Part shown: positions 26,054 through 34,188 of the stretch, piece after piece
Layout: the number at the start of each line of letters is the position of its first letter
How positions within the stretch are numbered: the stretch's first letter is position 1
Assembly (NCBI GenBank): GCA_017305665.1
Contig: JAFKKH010000024.1
Location: 1 to 64,000, forward strand
Reading direction: 5' to 3'
DNA length: 64,000 nucleotides
From: Hyphomicrobiales bacterium
GTDB lineage: Bacteria > Pseudomonadota > Alphaproteobacteria > Rhizobiales > Xanthobacteraceae
Notes under the pieces: generated by a model
Databases searched by the model: none
Seen by the model: the letters and a program-made list of their open reading frames with translations, nothing else
What the model was told of the DNA's origin: nothing
Made by a program: the position numbers and the translations under genes

Positions 26054-26500
26054 ATGCCCGCCCTCACCCGCCGTCGCCTCAGAGACGTTCACCAGGAGAC
26101 CTGGTGCATCTATTACGGCGATGTCCGGGTCGGCACGATCAGTCAGCGCGCCGGCGTCCCGCTCAATGTCCAGCAGTGGGGCTGGTCGCTGGGGTTCTTT
26201 CCAAAGAGCCATACGATGGCGGGTCACCGAAGCGGCCTCGCAAGCTCTTTTGAGGAAGCGCGCGCCGGCTTCGAGGCGGCCTGGCGAGATTACTTGCCGA
26301 CGTGCACCGAGCAGGACTTCCTCGACTACCGGCGGGACCGGGCCAGCACGGCCTGGAAACACGCGATGTGGGCGGCGCCGGCACTGCTCCCCACGCAAAC
26401 GCCGGAGGGCCGGTCGACGTGTTTCTGCGGCGCCGAGATCACGATCGCCGGCACGACCGAGCATATCTATGCCTGCCACATGGACATGGGGGCGGAATGA
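26054..26500 (+). CDS. Hypothetical protein typical of Bradyrhizobium accessory regions
   Basis: This 148-residue protein is of a type I recognise as frequent in Bradyrhizobium-group genomes but unnamed. It has WCIYYGDVRVGTISQRAG, WGWSLGFFPKSHTMAGHRSG and FEEARAGFEAAW, then a C-terminal CFCGAEITIAGTTEHIYACH. The last segment, with two cysteines and two histidines, looks like a small zinc finger. Its stop codon overlaps the start of the next gene (ATGA). It lies on the strand opposite to the phage late genes, so it may be boundary cargo or host DNA. Confidence 0.65.
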   Translation: MPALTRRRLRDVHQETWCIYYGDVRVGTISQRAGVPLNVQQWGWSLGFFPKSHTMAGHRSGLASSFEEARAGFEAAWRDYLPTCTEQDFLDYRRDRASTAWKHAMWAAPALLPTQTPEGRSTCFCGAEITIAGTTEHIYACHMDMGAE

Positions 26501-26799
26501 GCTGGACCCGCCGCCTCGATCCGCCGATCGTTCTGCCGGAAGGCCGCAAGCTGGCGACGCTGCGGGATGCAGCGGAGTATGTTCTGGAGCAACCGCCGGA
26601 GGTGCAGAGCGAGCCCGCATGGCAGCACGCCGCACATGCGCTCAGGAACGCGGCAGAACGCGAGGCGGCATGGATGTGGTTTGCTCGGCCGGCGATGATG
26701 CGCGCGATCTTGGGGCCGGATAAGCCGCCTATCGGCAACCCTGAGGGGAAGAAGGGACATCGATGGCGAAACAACCGGAAGCTAGCGCGCGACCGCTGA
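26497..26799 (+). CDS. Hypothetical protein, translationally coupled partner
   Basis: This 100-residue protein starts MSWTRRLDPPIVLPEGRK at an ATG overlapping the preceding stop. It is rich in Ala, Arg and Trp (AAWMWFARPAMMRAILGP) and has a basic C-terminus. No domain is recognised. The segment TLRDAAEYVLEQPPEVQSEP is reminiscent of small proteins in rhizobial genomic islands. A terminator lies just past its stop. Confidence 0.5.
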   Translation: MSWTRRLDPPIVLPEGRKLATLRDAAEYVLEQPPEVQSEPAWQHAAHALRNAAEREAAWMWFARPAMMRAILGPDKPPIGNPEGKKGHRWRNNRKLARDR

Positions 26800-26802
26800 A
26801 GC

Positions 26803-26834
26803 AAAAAGCCCGCCAGCGTGAGCTGACGGGCCTT
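26803..26834. terminator. Terminator at the end of the phage late operon
   Basis: The stem GCCCGCCAGC / GCTGACGGGC has one C-A mismatch and a GTGA loop. Flanking AAAAA on the left gives a U-tract for minus-strand transcripts, and CCTT lies on the right. It can end both the phage late operon and the plus-strand pair. Confidence 0.75.
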
Positions 26835-26877
26835 GGAGGTTTACGCAAACAACGGCGCGGGCATGCGCCGATCAGTA

Positions 26878-27195
26878 TCAGCAGCTTTTCCAAACGCCAT
26901 CGGTCAGCCAGCCATGCCAATGGCCGCGGTGATGGACCGATGGTTCAAGGGTCGGCTTTTCGAGCGAGCCGTTCCACTTCCAGGTCGGGCTCTCAGCCGG
27001 CTTGAAGTTTTTTCCGACGCGGAGCGCGGCGATGCGTTTGCAACCGCAGGGGCAGCAATACCAAAACAGCGCCTCATTATCGTCGTCCGGGACAACTCGG
27101 AACGATCCCGGGATATGCCCCTCGCCGTGCGTGTGAAATTCTGCCTTGTCGGGGATATGCCGCGCCGTTACCGGCTGGGTTTTGACCTCGTTCAT
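26878..27195 (-). CDS. DUF6527 family protein
   Basis: This is a 105-residue protein with the DUF6527 pattern: FHTHGEGHIPGSFRVVPDD, then FWYCCPCGCKRIAALRVG, then WKWNGSLEKPTLEPSVHH and the ending WHGWLTDGVWKSC. The CCPCGC cluster with conserved histidines suggests a zinc-binding site. The family is common at the ends of prophage late operons; function unknown. The true start is the ATG at 27195, overlapping the stop of the M15 gene (ATGA), rather than 27303. Confidence 0.75.
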   Translation of the reverse strand: MNEVKTQPVTARHIPDKAEFHTHGEGHIPGSFRVVPDDDNEALFWYCCPCGCKRIAALRVGKNFKPAESPTWKWNGSLEKPTLEPSVHHRGHWHGWLTDGVWKSC

Positions 27196-27872
27196 GGCGC
27201 GCTCGCATAGTGCTTGCGCCGATGATGTCGATGCATCGCGTAGTGACGTTTTCGCCCCGCCCAACCGCCGAGCTGGAAGTGACCACTGTCGGCCCATCCC
27301 CACTGTGCACCGGAGATCAGTCCGCAGGCATTGGCCAGCGCGATCTCATTGCGCGGCATCCGCGGCCGCGTGACGTTGCGCCGAAGCTGGTTGATATCGA
27401 GCGCGAGGCCGGCCGGATGCAGCGAAGCCCGCACGCTGCCATGGGCGCGCCAGCCTCCCATGAAGTGGATCGGATAGCCCTGGCGATCGAGGGCATCGAC
27501 AAGGCACTGGAAAGCGCCTGCGGCGCGCGCCGCGACGTGGGCCGTTGCGCCTGAAGCCGAGCGAATGATGCCGGCCGCGCGGCCGGCGCTGGTCCGGATG
27601 ACCGCCTTGAGCGCATCCGACATCGGCCGCACCGCCGGCCGGCGCCCGCGATCGCGTCGATGATACGCCCGCTCCCGATGCAGTGTCACATGGATCGAGC
27701 GCACGCCGGCGAAAGGATTCGACGAGACCGCGGCAGATCGGCCCATCCCGCAAACCGGACGCATAACGCTGCCGGTCTCAATGCAGGCTGCGGTGCGATG
27801 ACGCTGCGCGGCATCGGCCGCCGAGACCATGACGACGAGCGCAAGCGCCGCCGCGATGACGGTACGGATCAT
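27192..27872 (-). CDS. Exported M15-type peptidase (D-Ala-D-Ala carboxypeptidase / endolysin-like)
   Basis: This 226-residue protein has a signal peptide (MIRTVIAAALALVVMVSAADA) and a C-terminal zinc peptidase domain of the M15 fold. The metal ligands are His152 and Asp159 in SLHPAGLALDI and His198 in WGWADSGHFQL. It should cleave cross-link or stem peptides of peptidoglycan in the periplasm. A Pro/Arg-rich stretch (about residues 65-85) links the parts. It is a second cell-wall enzyme besides the GH19 endolysin, and unlike that protein carries its own export signal. The start has a good ribosome site (GAAAGG). Confidence 0.78.
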   Translation of the reverse strand: MIRTVIAAALALVVMVSAADAAQRHRTAACIETGSVMRPVCGMGRSAAVSSNPFAGVRSIHVTLHRERAYHRRDRGRRPAVRPMSDALKAVIRTSAGRAAGIIRSASGATAHVAARAAGAFQCLVDALDRQGYPIHFMGGWRAHGSVRASLHPAGLALDINQLRRNVTRPRMPRNEIALANACGLISGAQWGWADSGHFQLGGWAGRKRHYAMHRHHRRKHYASAP

Positions 27873-27894
27873 GATGTGCCTTTCTTTCGGGGGT

Positions 27895-28203
27895 TTAGCT
27901 TTTCGGCTGGTTGCGCTGCCGCCGTTTCAACAGCTTCGCGATGCCGTCGATCTTGTTGGAGATCAGGCCGATCTGCCCCTTGATGCCTTCGATATCGAGC
28001 TGCATCTTGATCAGGTTCTGGATCAGCCAGGGGCTTTCGATTTCGACGGGCGTGACCGGCGGCGGCAATGGAGGCGGCTGCGGCTTGTCCTTCAGGCCGG
28101 CGCGGATCATCGGCAGCGCCAGCAGAAAGATGATCAGCGCACCGACCGTGTTGAGTGGGTTCGAGATCAGGCCGTCATAGATTTTTTCAACGAACTTGAG
28201 CAT
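27895..28203 (-). CDS. Small membrane protein of the lysis cassette (holin candidate)
   Basis: This 102-residue protein has one hydrophobic segment near the N-terminus (TVGALIIFLLALPMI, about residues 18-33). A Pro-rich linker (QPPPLPPPVTP) and an amphipathic helix (LIKMQLDIEGIKGQIGLISNKIDGIAKLL, split by a few residues) follow. The layout, a single helix plus coiled coil beside lysis genes, would suit a holin-associated or XhlA-like protein, but no family was recognised. A start at 28224 is also possible. It overlaps the upstream gene by 17 bp. Confidence 0.5.
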   Translation of the reverse strand: MLKFVEKIYDGLISNPLNTVGALIIFLLALPMIRAGLKDKPQPPPLPPPVTPVEIESPWLIQNLIKMQLDIEGIKGQIGLISNKIDGIAKLLKRRQRNQPKS

Positions 28204-28624
28204 CGCGCAGCACCAGCGGCACAAGAGCCCGGTAGATCGAGACCAGCTCGACGATGGTCAGGACGAGATAGACCGGGATTCCAGGCGATGGCGGCGAGCC
28301 GACATGCGGGATCAGTTGAATGAGCGCGATGCACATCTGCGACCAGATGAAGGCGCCGGCGAACGCTCCCCATGCGCGCAGGATCGGTCCCCAGACTTGC
28401 CAGTGACCGTTGGCGATCAGAGCGGCGAGCCGCGCGGTCCCTGCGATCGCAAAGCCCCAGCCGAGCCACGCCGGCGTCAGGATGTTCAGCAGCAGACGGA
28501 AGGCGCTGGCCGCGATCGAATCCGGCGACAGCATGATCAGCACCGCCAGCCCGAGCATCATGCAGGCCGATGACAGTTCGGACAGCCGGTTCTCGAAGTG
28601 CTTGACGAATTTGCGGATCATCAT
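28187..28624 (-). CDS. Polytopic membrane protein of the lysis cassette (holin candidate)
   Basis: This 145-residue protein has about four hydrophobic helices (LGLAVLIMLSPDSIAASAF, ILTPAWLGWGFAIAG, AWGAFAGAFIWSQMCIALI, YLVLTIVELVSIYRALV) and charged ends. It lies between the spanin genes and a single-helix protein. Its ATG overlaps the o-spanin stop. It is the better holin candidate by position and topology, but no named holin family could be assigned. Confidence 0.5.
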   Translation of the reverse strand: MMIRKFVKHFENRLSELSSACMMLGLAVLIMLSPDSIAASAFRLLLNILTPAWLGWGFAIAGTARLAALIANGHWQVWGPILRAWGAFAGAFIWSQMCIALIQLIPHVGSPPSPGIPVYLVLTIVELVSIYRALVPLVLRDAQVR

Positions 28625-28932
28625 TTCGGGAGTGCTCCGACCGCATAGGAATGCCGCACGCCGTCGTACCAGCGCGCGCTTGAGGACAGTCGCGCATTGG
28701 CCGTGAACAGCGCCGATTGCGTCAATCGAAGCGCCGCGCGGGCATCCTGCCCGACATAGAGCTTCGGCACCGGCACTGGATCCATCAGCCTAGCGGGGCG
28801 CTCCGGAAGGGTGCGTGCGGCCGGACCTGGGACGCTGCTGCACGCCGCCAGCGGCACCGCCAAGATCACCGTCACCGAGAGCGCAACCTGGGCTGCTCTT
28901 GAGTTGCTGGATATAGGCCTGATCCGCATCAT
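28621..28932 (-). CDS. o-spanin (Rz1-like outer-membrane lipoprotein)
   Basis: This 103-residue protein starts MMRIRPISSNSR. It has a hydrophobic signal and a lipobox LAACS (within AVPLAACSSVPGP), giving lipidation at the cysteine. A short Pro-rich mature part continues to ARWYDGVRHSYAVGALPK. Its first 143 bases lie inside the i-spanin gene in another frame, the classic Rz/Rz1 overlap. The pair is expected to fuse inner and outer membranes at the last step of lysis. Confidence 0.82.
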   Translation of the reverse strand: MMRIRPISSNSRAAQVALSVTVILAVPLAACSSVPGPAARTLPERPARLMDPVPVPKLYVGQDARAALRLTQSALFTANARLSSSARWYDGVRHSYAVGALPK

Positions 28933-29293
28933 GCTGTTCCCTCGCTTGTTTCTCGATGTCATCGGCCCGGCGGGCCTCGTCGTCCTTGGCATCGCGCGCC
29001 GCCTGCGCGTCGAGGCGTTCGTTGCGGAGCTGCGCGGCGAGCTCATCCGCGCGGCATTCCTTCGCCGCGTCGTGATGCCCCAGCCAGTAGGCGCCGATCG
29101 TCGCGACAACGAAGACCGTGGCGACCACGCATCGCGTGCATGCGAGAAAGCTGGTCAGGATCGGTTGAATGATCCCGATGACGACGGTCGGCCCGAAGAA
29201 CACCGCGGCGACGACGACCGCGACCGCGCCGCCGACGCCAAGGATGCCGATCGCCCAGGCTGCCAGGGTCATCAGAGAATGCAGGCTGAACAT
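28790..29293 (-). CDS. i-spanin (Rz-like inner-membrane protein)
   Basis: This 167-residue protein has hydrophobic N-terminal helices (LAAWAIGILGVGGAVAVVVA and CVVATVFVVATIGAYWLGHH). A periplasmic coiled coil follows (ADELAAQLRNERLDAQAARD, then EARRADDIEKQAREQHDADQ). The C-terminal part is a by-product of the overlap with the o-spanin frame. The ATG at 29293 follows the endolysin stop by two bases. Typical i-spanins have one helix; here two or three are predicted by eye. Confidence 0.78.
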   Translation of the reverse strand: MFSLHSLMTLAAWAIGILGVGGAVAVVVAAVFFGPTVVIGIIQPILTSFLACTRCVVATVFVVATIGAYWLGHHDAAKECRADELAAQLRNERLDAQAARDAKDDEARRADDIEKQAREQHDADQAYIQQLKSSPGCALGDGDLGGAAGGVQQRPRSGRTHPSGAPR

Positions 29294-29295
29294 CG

Positions 29296-30576
29296 TCACA
29301 TCCCCATGTTCGTGGCCCGGCGATGATCCTCGACCCGCTGCCGGATGATGTCGCCGCCGTACCGGATGGCGAAGAAACCGCCGATCAGAAGGGCGAGCCA
29401 CCACCAGGTCTGAAGCACGCCAAGGGCCCAGCCGCCGAGATCATGGACCTGCTCGAAGACGCCGCGGAATGCCGACACCTGGTCGGCGCCGTCGCGGACG
29501 GTATCGAGCAGGCCGACCTTGCCGGCCGCATGGCCGCCGCCGGTCACGAGGCCGGTGCCGGCGAGGATCTTGCCCACGAACGAAACCTTGTCGGCGCGCG
29601 CGATCGTTTCCGATCCGCGCTCGCGAAGATCGCCGGCCGTGGCCGTTGCGCGCTTCTCGGCGACCGGCTTCGTCAGATCGCGCTTCAGCGCCTCGCGCGT
29701 GGCGGGACCGACCTCACCATCGCAAGGCAAGCCACGATCGTCCTGGAATGCGCGGACTGCAGAGCGCGTGCCGCGCCCGAACTTCCCGTCAACCTCTCCG
29801 ACCGAATAGTTCAGTTCGACGAGGCGCTCCTGGAGCGCCTTGACCTCGTAGCCTTTCGATCCAAGGCGCAGGACATTGTCATTCGCCGGCGGCGCCAGAA
29901 CGACCGCCAGCGCGGACCGCCACTTCGCCGTCCAGGCCTTGCGATCCGACAGACCAATGAGACCGCCATTGAGGTGATGCGTCGTCCCTTCGATGTCGCC
30001 GCGCTTGGCGAACGGCAGGCAGCCGCACTTGATGAAATCGATCGCGGCGCTCTCGAGGAAGTGCGCGGGATCGTTGACCAGGTCGGGATTGGACAACAGA
30101 TCAAGACCGGTTGCTTCCGCCAGATGCCCATAGGCTTCGCGCCCGGTCGTCTGCGTCGCCCCGCGGCCGCGATAGGTGAAGCCGTCGTCGGTCCCGACGC
30201 GGTTGCCCATGCGGCCGTTGTAGACCTTGTTCGCGAGCTTCTGCGGATTGTTGGCATAGGGCGCCGCGCTCGCGAGCGTCGGGAAGCGCGACGGCCACAC
30301 AGCCATCATGCGCCGCGCGGTGTAATTCAGGTTCTCGACGACCTCGAGGCCCGCGCCGCATTCGAGCGATATCTGACCCATGAAAATCGCGATGACATCC
30401 GGCGTGTCGAAGCCGTAACGCGCTGCGATGTCCGGCATTTGCGCGATCATGGCAGCGCGAAGGCCGGGGATCTTGGCATCGCCATGTGGCCAAAGCCGCA
30501 TCAAGGCATCGCCGAACGTCGCGGGGGCCGCGTTGGACGTGGCGGGAGTGCTCGCTGCCAAGGCTGCGTCGGGCAT
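29296..30576 (-). CDS. Endolysin: GH19 muramidase/chitinase-like domain, PG-binding domain, C-terminal TM
   Basis: This 426-residue lytic enzyme has three parts. Residues about 20-225 form a GH19-type catalytic domain, with glutamates Glu72 and Glu78 in GQISLECGAGLEVVENL and the motif YRGRGATQTTGREAYG. Residues about 235-300 form a peptidoglycan-binding repeat (LRLGSKGYEVKALQERL, VDGKFGRGTRSAVRAFQ). The C-terminus has a transmembrane helix (WWWLALLIGGFFAIRYGG, about 390-410). The membrane anchor at the C-terminus is unusual for an endolysin. The start has AAAGGA five bases upstream. It is divergent from the methyltransferase gene. Confidence 0.88.
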   Translation of the reverse strand: MPDAALAASTPATSNAAPATFGDALMRLWPHGDAKIPGLRAAMIAQMPDIAARYGFDTPDVIAIFMGQISLECGAGLEVVENLNYTARRMMAVWPSRFPTLASAAPYANNPQKLANKVYNGRMGNRVGTDDGFTYRGRGATQTTGREAYGHLAEATGLDLLSNPDLVNDPAHFLESAAIDFIKCGCLPFAKRGDIEGTTHHLNGGLIGLSDRKAWTAKWRSALAVVLAPPANDNVLRLGSKGYEVKALQERLVELNYSVGEVDGKFGRGTRSAVRAFQDDRGLPCDGEVGPATREALKRDLTKPVAEKRATATAGDLRERGSETIARADKVSFVGKILAGTGLVTGGGHAAGKVGLLDTVRDGADQVSAFRGVFEQVHDLGGWALGVLQTWWWLALLIGGFFAIRYGGDIIRQRVEDHRRATNMGM

Positions 30577-30682
30577 TGGATTGGTCCTTTGGGTTTACTT
30601 AAAGTGTTATTTCTGAGACCCTCTCGTCTTTCAGGCGATGAGCTTCGCTAGACGATAGATGAATGTTGAGAGGTAAAAACAC

Positions 30683-31531
30683 ATGCGATGGGAGACTAAG
30701 TCACTCGCCTTCAGAGCACTTTCCGCAATCCCATTCGGGCAGGAGCTTCATCACATCGCGCAACGTAGGCTAACAAAGGAGTGGCCCCGCCCAATTGAGC
30801 ACCTTGAAAGCTATCGTCAGCGCGCCATCCTGATCTGCGAGCTCTTCGAGAAAAACTCAAAGCGGTCGTTAGCTGAGGCCAACTTCGTGGAGATCGGAGC
30901 TGGACGAGACCTTGCGCTGGCAATCGCACTGCGCACGCTAGGGGTGGCGCACGTCACTTGCATCGATATCAAGCGCATCGCCAAACTCGATCTCATCAAT
31001 CACGCCGCAAAAGTCCTTGGCGCCGCTCGCGCCCTCCAATCGTGGGACGATTTGACTGCGTTCGGCATCAACTATCTCGCACCGGCATCAGCCGAACGGA
31101 CCACACTCCCTGACGACAATGTCGATTGCTTTTGCACGTCAGAAGTACTGGAACATATTCCGTCCGATTCACTGACCGCGATCCTGACGGAATCCCTCCG
31201 ATACCTGAAGCCGGGTGGCTTGCACATTCACGCCATTGATTACAGCGACCACTATGCCCGGTCAGACTCCGCGATTTCTCGCTTCAATTTTCTCAAGTTC
31301 TCCGACTCTGAATGGCGCAAACACAACAGTGCTTTTCAGTACGTTAACCGACTGCGACATTCTGACTACGAAAGGCTTTTTCTGGAATCTGGATACTCCA
31401 TTGAGAGCAGCGATCCTCATCGCGAGGCTATCCCACATGATGTATCAGCCAATCTCGCGGAGCGATTTTCAAGATATACCCAAGACGATTTAGGTGCGCT
31501 CCGCTCGATCATCGTGGCGCGGAAACGATAG
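30683..31531 (+). CDS. Class I SAM-dependent methyltransferase (lysogenic cargo candidate)
   Basis: This 282-residue protein has a Rossmann-type methyltransferase core. FVEIGAGRDLALAIALRTLG is motif I, followed by VTCIDIK. DDNVDCFCTSEVLEHIPSDS matches the usual motif IV/post-IV region, and LRYLKPGGLHIHAIDYSDHY is the product-loop region. Substrate unknown; such orphan enzymes often act on glycans or lipids. It is the only gene on the plus strand inside the late region, has its own ribosome site (GAGAGG) and a 106-bp upstream gap for a promoter, and has visibly lower GC. This is typical of a 'moron' expressed from the lysogen. Confidence 0.8.
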   Translation: MRWETKSLAFRALSAIPFGQELHHIAQRRLTKEWPRPIEHLESYRQRAILICELFEKNSKRSLAEANFVEIGAGRDLALAIALRTLGVAHVTCIDIKRIAKLDLINHAAKVLGAARALQSWDDLTAFGINYLAPASAERTTLPDDNVDCFCTSEVLEHIPSDSLTAILTESLRYLKPGGLHIHAIDYSDHYARSDSAISRFNFLKFSDSEWRKHNSAFQYVNRLRHSDYERLFLESGYSIESSDPHREAIPHDVSANLAERFSRYTQDDLGALRSIIVARKR

Positions 31532-31533
31532 AT

Positions 31534-34152
31534 TTACGGTCGGTGTTTCAACTCGATGTAAAAATCCGAGCAGTCGGCCGCAGACCCATCAGTTGAATCC
31601 CGCCACGTCACCGTGAAGCCATTGTTTGCTTGCGATGTAACGGTCGGGATCAGCGAGGACGTAATCCTTGTCTGGACGATCACTTCGTAGTCGGTGCTAT
31701 TCGCCAGCGCGGACGAAATCAGGAAGTTGTAGGTGCCAGTAGCTGCATGGCTGGAAAGCGATAACTTGCCATACGTATAGACCTGAGCATTGCTCGTGAC
31801 GCGGCACGCACCGATCGCGATCGTGGGATCCGGGGGCCAGGCCACTCGCGTGGTCGGACTATCATTGTTATAAAGGCTATAGCCGCGAGTGCCGTCGTCG
31901 ATGATCTTGGTGGCACTCCCCTTGCGAACGCCAGAGACGTCGATGCGGCCGGTCCATGTACTCGCGATGCTGAAGATTGCATACATGGACGGACCGCCCG
32001 TCACCCCGTGACCGAACACGCTCGCGTTCTTGTCCAGCGTAAAGCCGTATTTGATATCCTCGCAATGCTGGCCCTCGACCAAGATATCGATATTGCCTGA
32101 GGCATTAACGCCGCTCTGCTGGCTGATCGTCGCGGATGAATCCATACCGATGACGCAATGGCGCAGAATCGCGTTGGTGTAGTTCCCCGTCAGATCGTTG
32201 CGGAGCCTGATGCCATTGGCTGTGGTCGATGCGCCGGCACCGGGAAATATCTCGACTTTCGACATTTCGAGCGTCGCGCTGCCTCCATAGCCGTGCTCAA
32301 AATTTACCCCGTTGTGGTTGAATCGCTCGATGAGAACATTCTCTAGCCCGCACTGCTCGTTCCAGCAATCCGAATAGATCACATAGGTAATTGCGTCGAT
32401 GTCTCCCGCGTCGATTTCGCTTTCCTCAATACGACAATTGAACTGGGGATCGTGGCGGGAACACGTCAAGGCGACGGTCGTTCCGCTTGATGTTGCGTTG
32501 GCGCTCAACGTTATCTGCGTTGAGCTATCGATGCTGGCGATTGATGCACCGGCGGCCACGCCCGTTCCGGCCACGAAGGTGTTGCTCGCCGTCAAACCGG
32601 TGGTGGACGACAGGCCCGTGACCACCGCACTTCCGGACGTCAGATTTCCGGTGACGCTGATCGTGGTGATATTCTGGAACAGCCAGAAGGTATCCGTACC
32701 GCTCCACGTTGCGGCGTTTGCGCGAAGGCGGGAATACCGGCCGTTCAGCCCCCGCAGGACGACGCGGTTCTTGATCGTGACGACGCCGGAAAACAGGAAG
32801 ATGCCCCGGCCATACCGCACCACACCCCCGTCGACGCCGCCCGTGCCGGTGTCGTTTTGAAGTGCGTTGACAGCCTGCTGGAAGGGCTTCTCATTGTCGG
32901 TCTTGGTGTTGTTGCCCTTGGCACCCCACCATTCCGCCCAGACCTCGCGAATGCTGCCGGGAAACTGAACAGTCGACCCTGACGCGCTCAGATCGAAGAT
33001 CTGATTGAGCCCTGCGCCGGGTTCTTCCTCCAGGATAACCGTGACATTCGCATCCGGAACGAGCACCGCGCCGGGCGCGAACGTCCACTTGCCCTTCAGT
33101 GTCACGTTTGAACTGATCTTGTAGCTACCTGGCGGAACAAGCGTCTCGGTGGCGCCAGATGCCGTCAGAAAATCCGAAACGGCCGTGAAGCCATCAGCGC
33201 AGTCCGTGGTTCCGTCGCCGGCCACACCGGGAAAGTACGCGACATTGGTAACGCCGCCGCCCGCGGCCAGCTCCCAATAGGCGCCGTCCGCCGTCGCAAA
33301 CTGCCATGCCTCGACCGGTGAAGGCGTCGATCCCATCTTGGTGTAGATGTGAAGCGGTGCGTCGCCCGGCGCATCGCGGCCCGCCAGAGTCAGATATGAC
33401 CGCGCGGGCTGCATCGAGATAGCCGCGGCCAGCGTGCGTGACGGATAAACCGGGATATCACCGCCGCCGATCGTGGCCGCGCTATCCGCCGCCTGGATGG
33501 CGAGATCGCGAGCGGTCTCCGCGGCGGCCTGTGCCGCTTCTGCGGCGGCCTGGATGGCCGCACTGGCCTGATCGGAGAGCAGACGAAAGTTCGTTCCATC
33601 GATCAGCCCGGCCAGAAGCATCCCGGATTTCAGTCCTCCGACAGCAGGGTCGTTCCCGGCAGCGGTCTTGATTGGGAGTGCGGTCCCTCCATTGATGGCA
33701 AGCGTAACACTCGTTGATGTATTGTCGTCGGTGACATTCAGGATCACCAGCGCCTGATCCGACGAGACCGGGTAAGCCGTCGTTGCAACGATAGCGTTGG
33801 CCGTCCCTGCCCCGGCATTGTTCAGCCGATAAAACGAATATGGGAGGTCGGCAATCCGGACCCACGAACCCGAACCGGAAACTCCCGATTTCTGATAGAT
33901 GCCATTGTTGGCAGCGACGGGATCAAGGATCACCCATGCCATCTGGTTGGCATCATAGTTGAGGCTGGCCAACGCGTTCGCCTTTGTCGCAAACGTAACG
34001 CCGCCGCCCGCCTGAGATCCAAGCACAAACGATTCGATCTGGTTCGCCCATTGCAGAATAACGCGCTTGTCAGGCTGCGCGGCGCCCGAGCCTGGAACGC
34101 CCGGAACATTATAAATCGGAAACGCCTGTTCTGCGCTTGGTGAAATTGCCAT
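31534..34152 (-). CDS. Tail spike with right-handed beta-helix (pectate-lyase-like)
   Basis: This 872-residue virion protein ends the tail gene block. The N-terminal part (about 1-250) is an adaptor-like region with an Ala-rich coiled coil (AAIQAAAEAAQAAAETARD). FPGVAGDGTTDCADGF at about 309-324 and a second entry AEWWGAKGNNTKTDNEKPFQ at about 407 are the typical openings of pectate-lyase superfamily beta-helices. Turns rich in Asn, Gly and Ser continue to about residue 770, and a compact beta C-terminal domain follows. It should bind or cut a surface polysaccharide of the host. It ends 2 bp from the convergent methyltransferase gene. Confidence 0.82.
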   Translation of the reverse strand: MAISPSAEQAFPIYNVPGVPGSGAAQPDKRVILQWANQIESFVLGSQAGGGVTFATKANALASLNYDANQMAWVILDPVAANNGIYQKSGVSGSGSWVRIADLPYSFYRLNNAGAGTANAIVATTAYPVSSDQALVILNVTDDNTSTSVTLAINGGTALPIKTAAGNDPAVGGLKSGMLLAGLIDGTNFRLLSDQASAAIQAAAEAAQAAAETARDLAIQAADSAATIGGGDIPVYPSRTLAAAISMQPARSYLTLAGRDAPGDAPLHIYTKMGSTPSPVEAWQFATADGAYWELAAGGGVTNVAYFPGVAGDGTTDCADGFTAVSDFLTASGATETLVPPGSYKISSNVTLKGKWTFAPGAVLVPDANVTVILEEEPGAGLNQIFDLSASGSTVQFPGSIREVWAEWWGAKGNNTKTDNEKPFQQAVNALQNDTGTGGVDGGVVRYGRGIFLFSGVVTIKNRVVLRGLNGRYSRLRANAATWSGTDTFWLFQNITTISVTGNLTSGSAVVTGLSSTTGLTASNTFVAGTGVAAGASIASIDSSTQITLSANATSSGTTVALTCSRHDPQFNCRIEESEIDAGDIDAITYVIYSDCWNEQCGLENVLIERFNHNGVNFEHGYGGSATLEMSKVEIFPGAGASTTANGIRLRNDLTGNYTNAILRHCVIGMDSSATISQQSGVNASGNIDILVEGQHCEDIKYGFTLDKNASVFGHGVTGGPSMYAIFSIASTWTGRIDVSGVRKGSATKIIDDGTRGYSLYNNDSPTTRVAWPPDPTIAIGACRVTSNAQVYTYGKLSLSSHAATGTYNFLISSALANSTDYEVIVQTRITSSLIPTVTSQANNGFTVTWRDSTDGSAADCSDFYIELKHRP

Positions 34153-34188
34153 GCGTGATGCCTCAGTCTGATCGGGAAAGAGAAAGCG

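Noticed and set aside
26763-27005. 80-codon plus-strand open frame after the coupled pair
   Set aside because: A terminator lies within it and the rest is antisense to the DUF6527 gene.
29323-30651. 442-codon open frame antisense to the endolysin
   Set aside because: The minus-strand product has GH19 and PG-binding motifs; the plus frame has none and no ribosome site.
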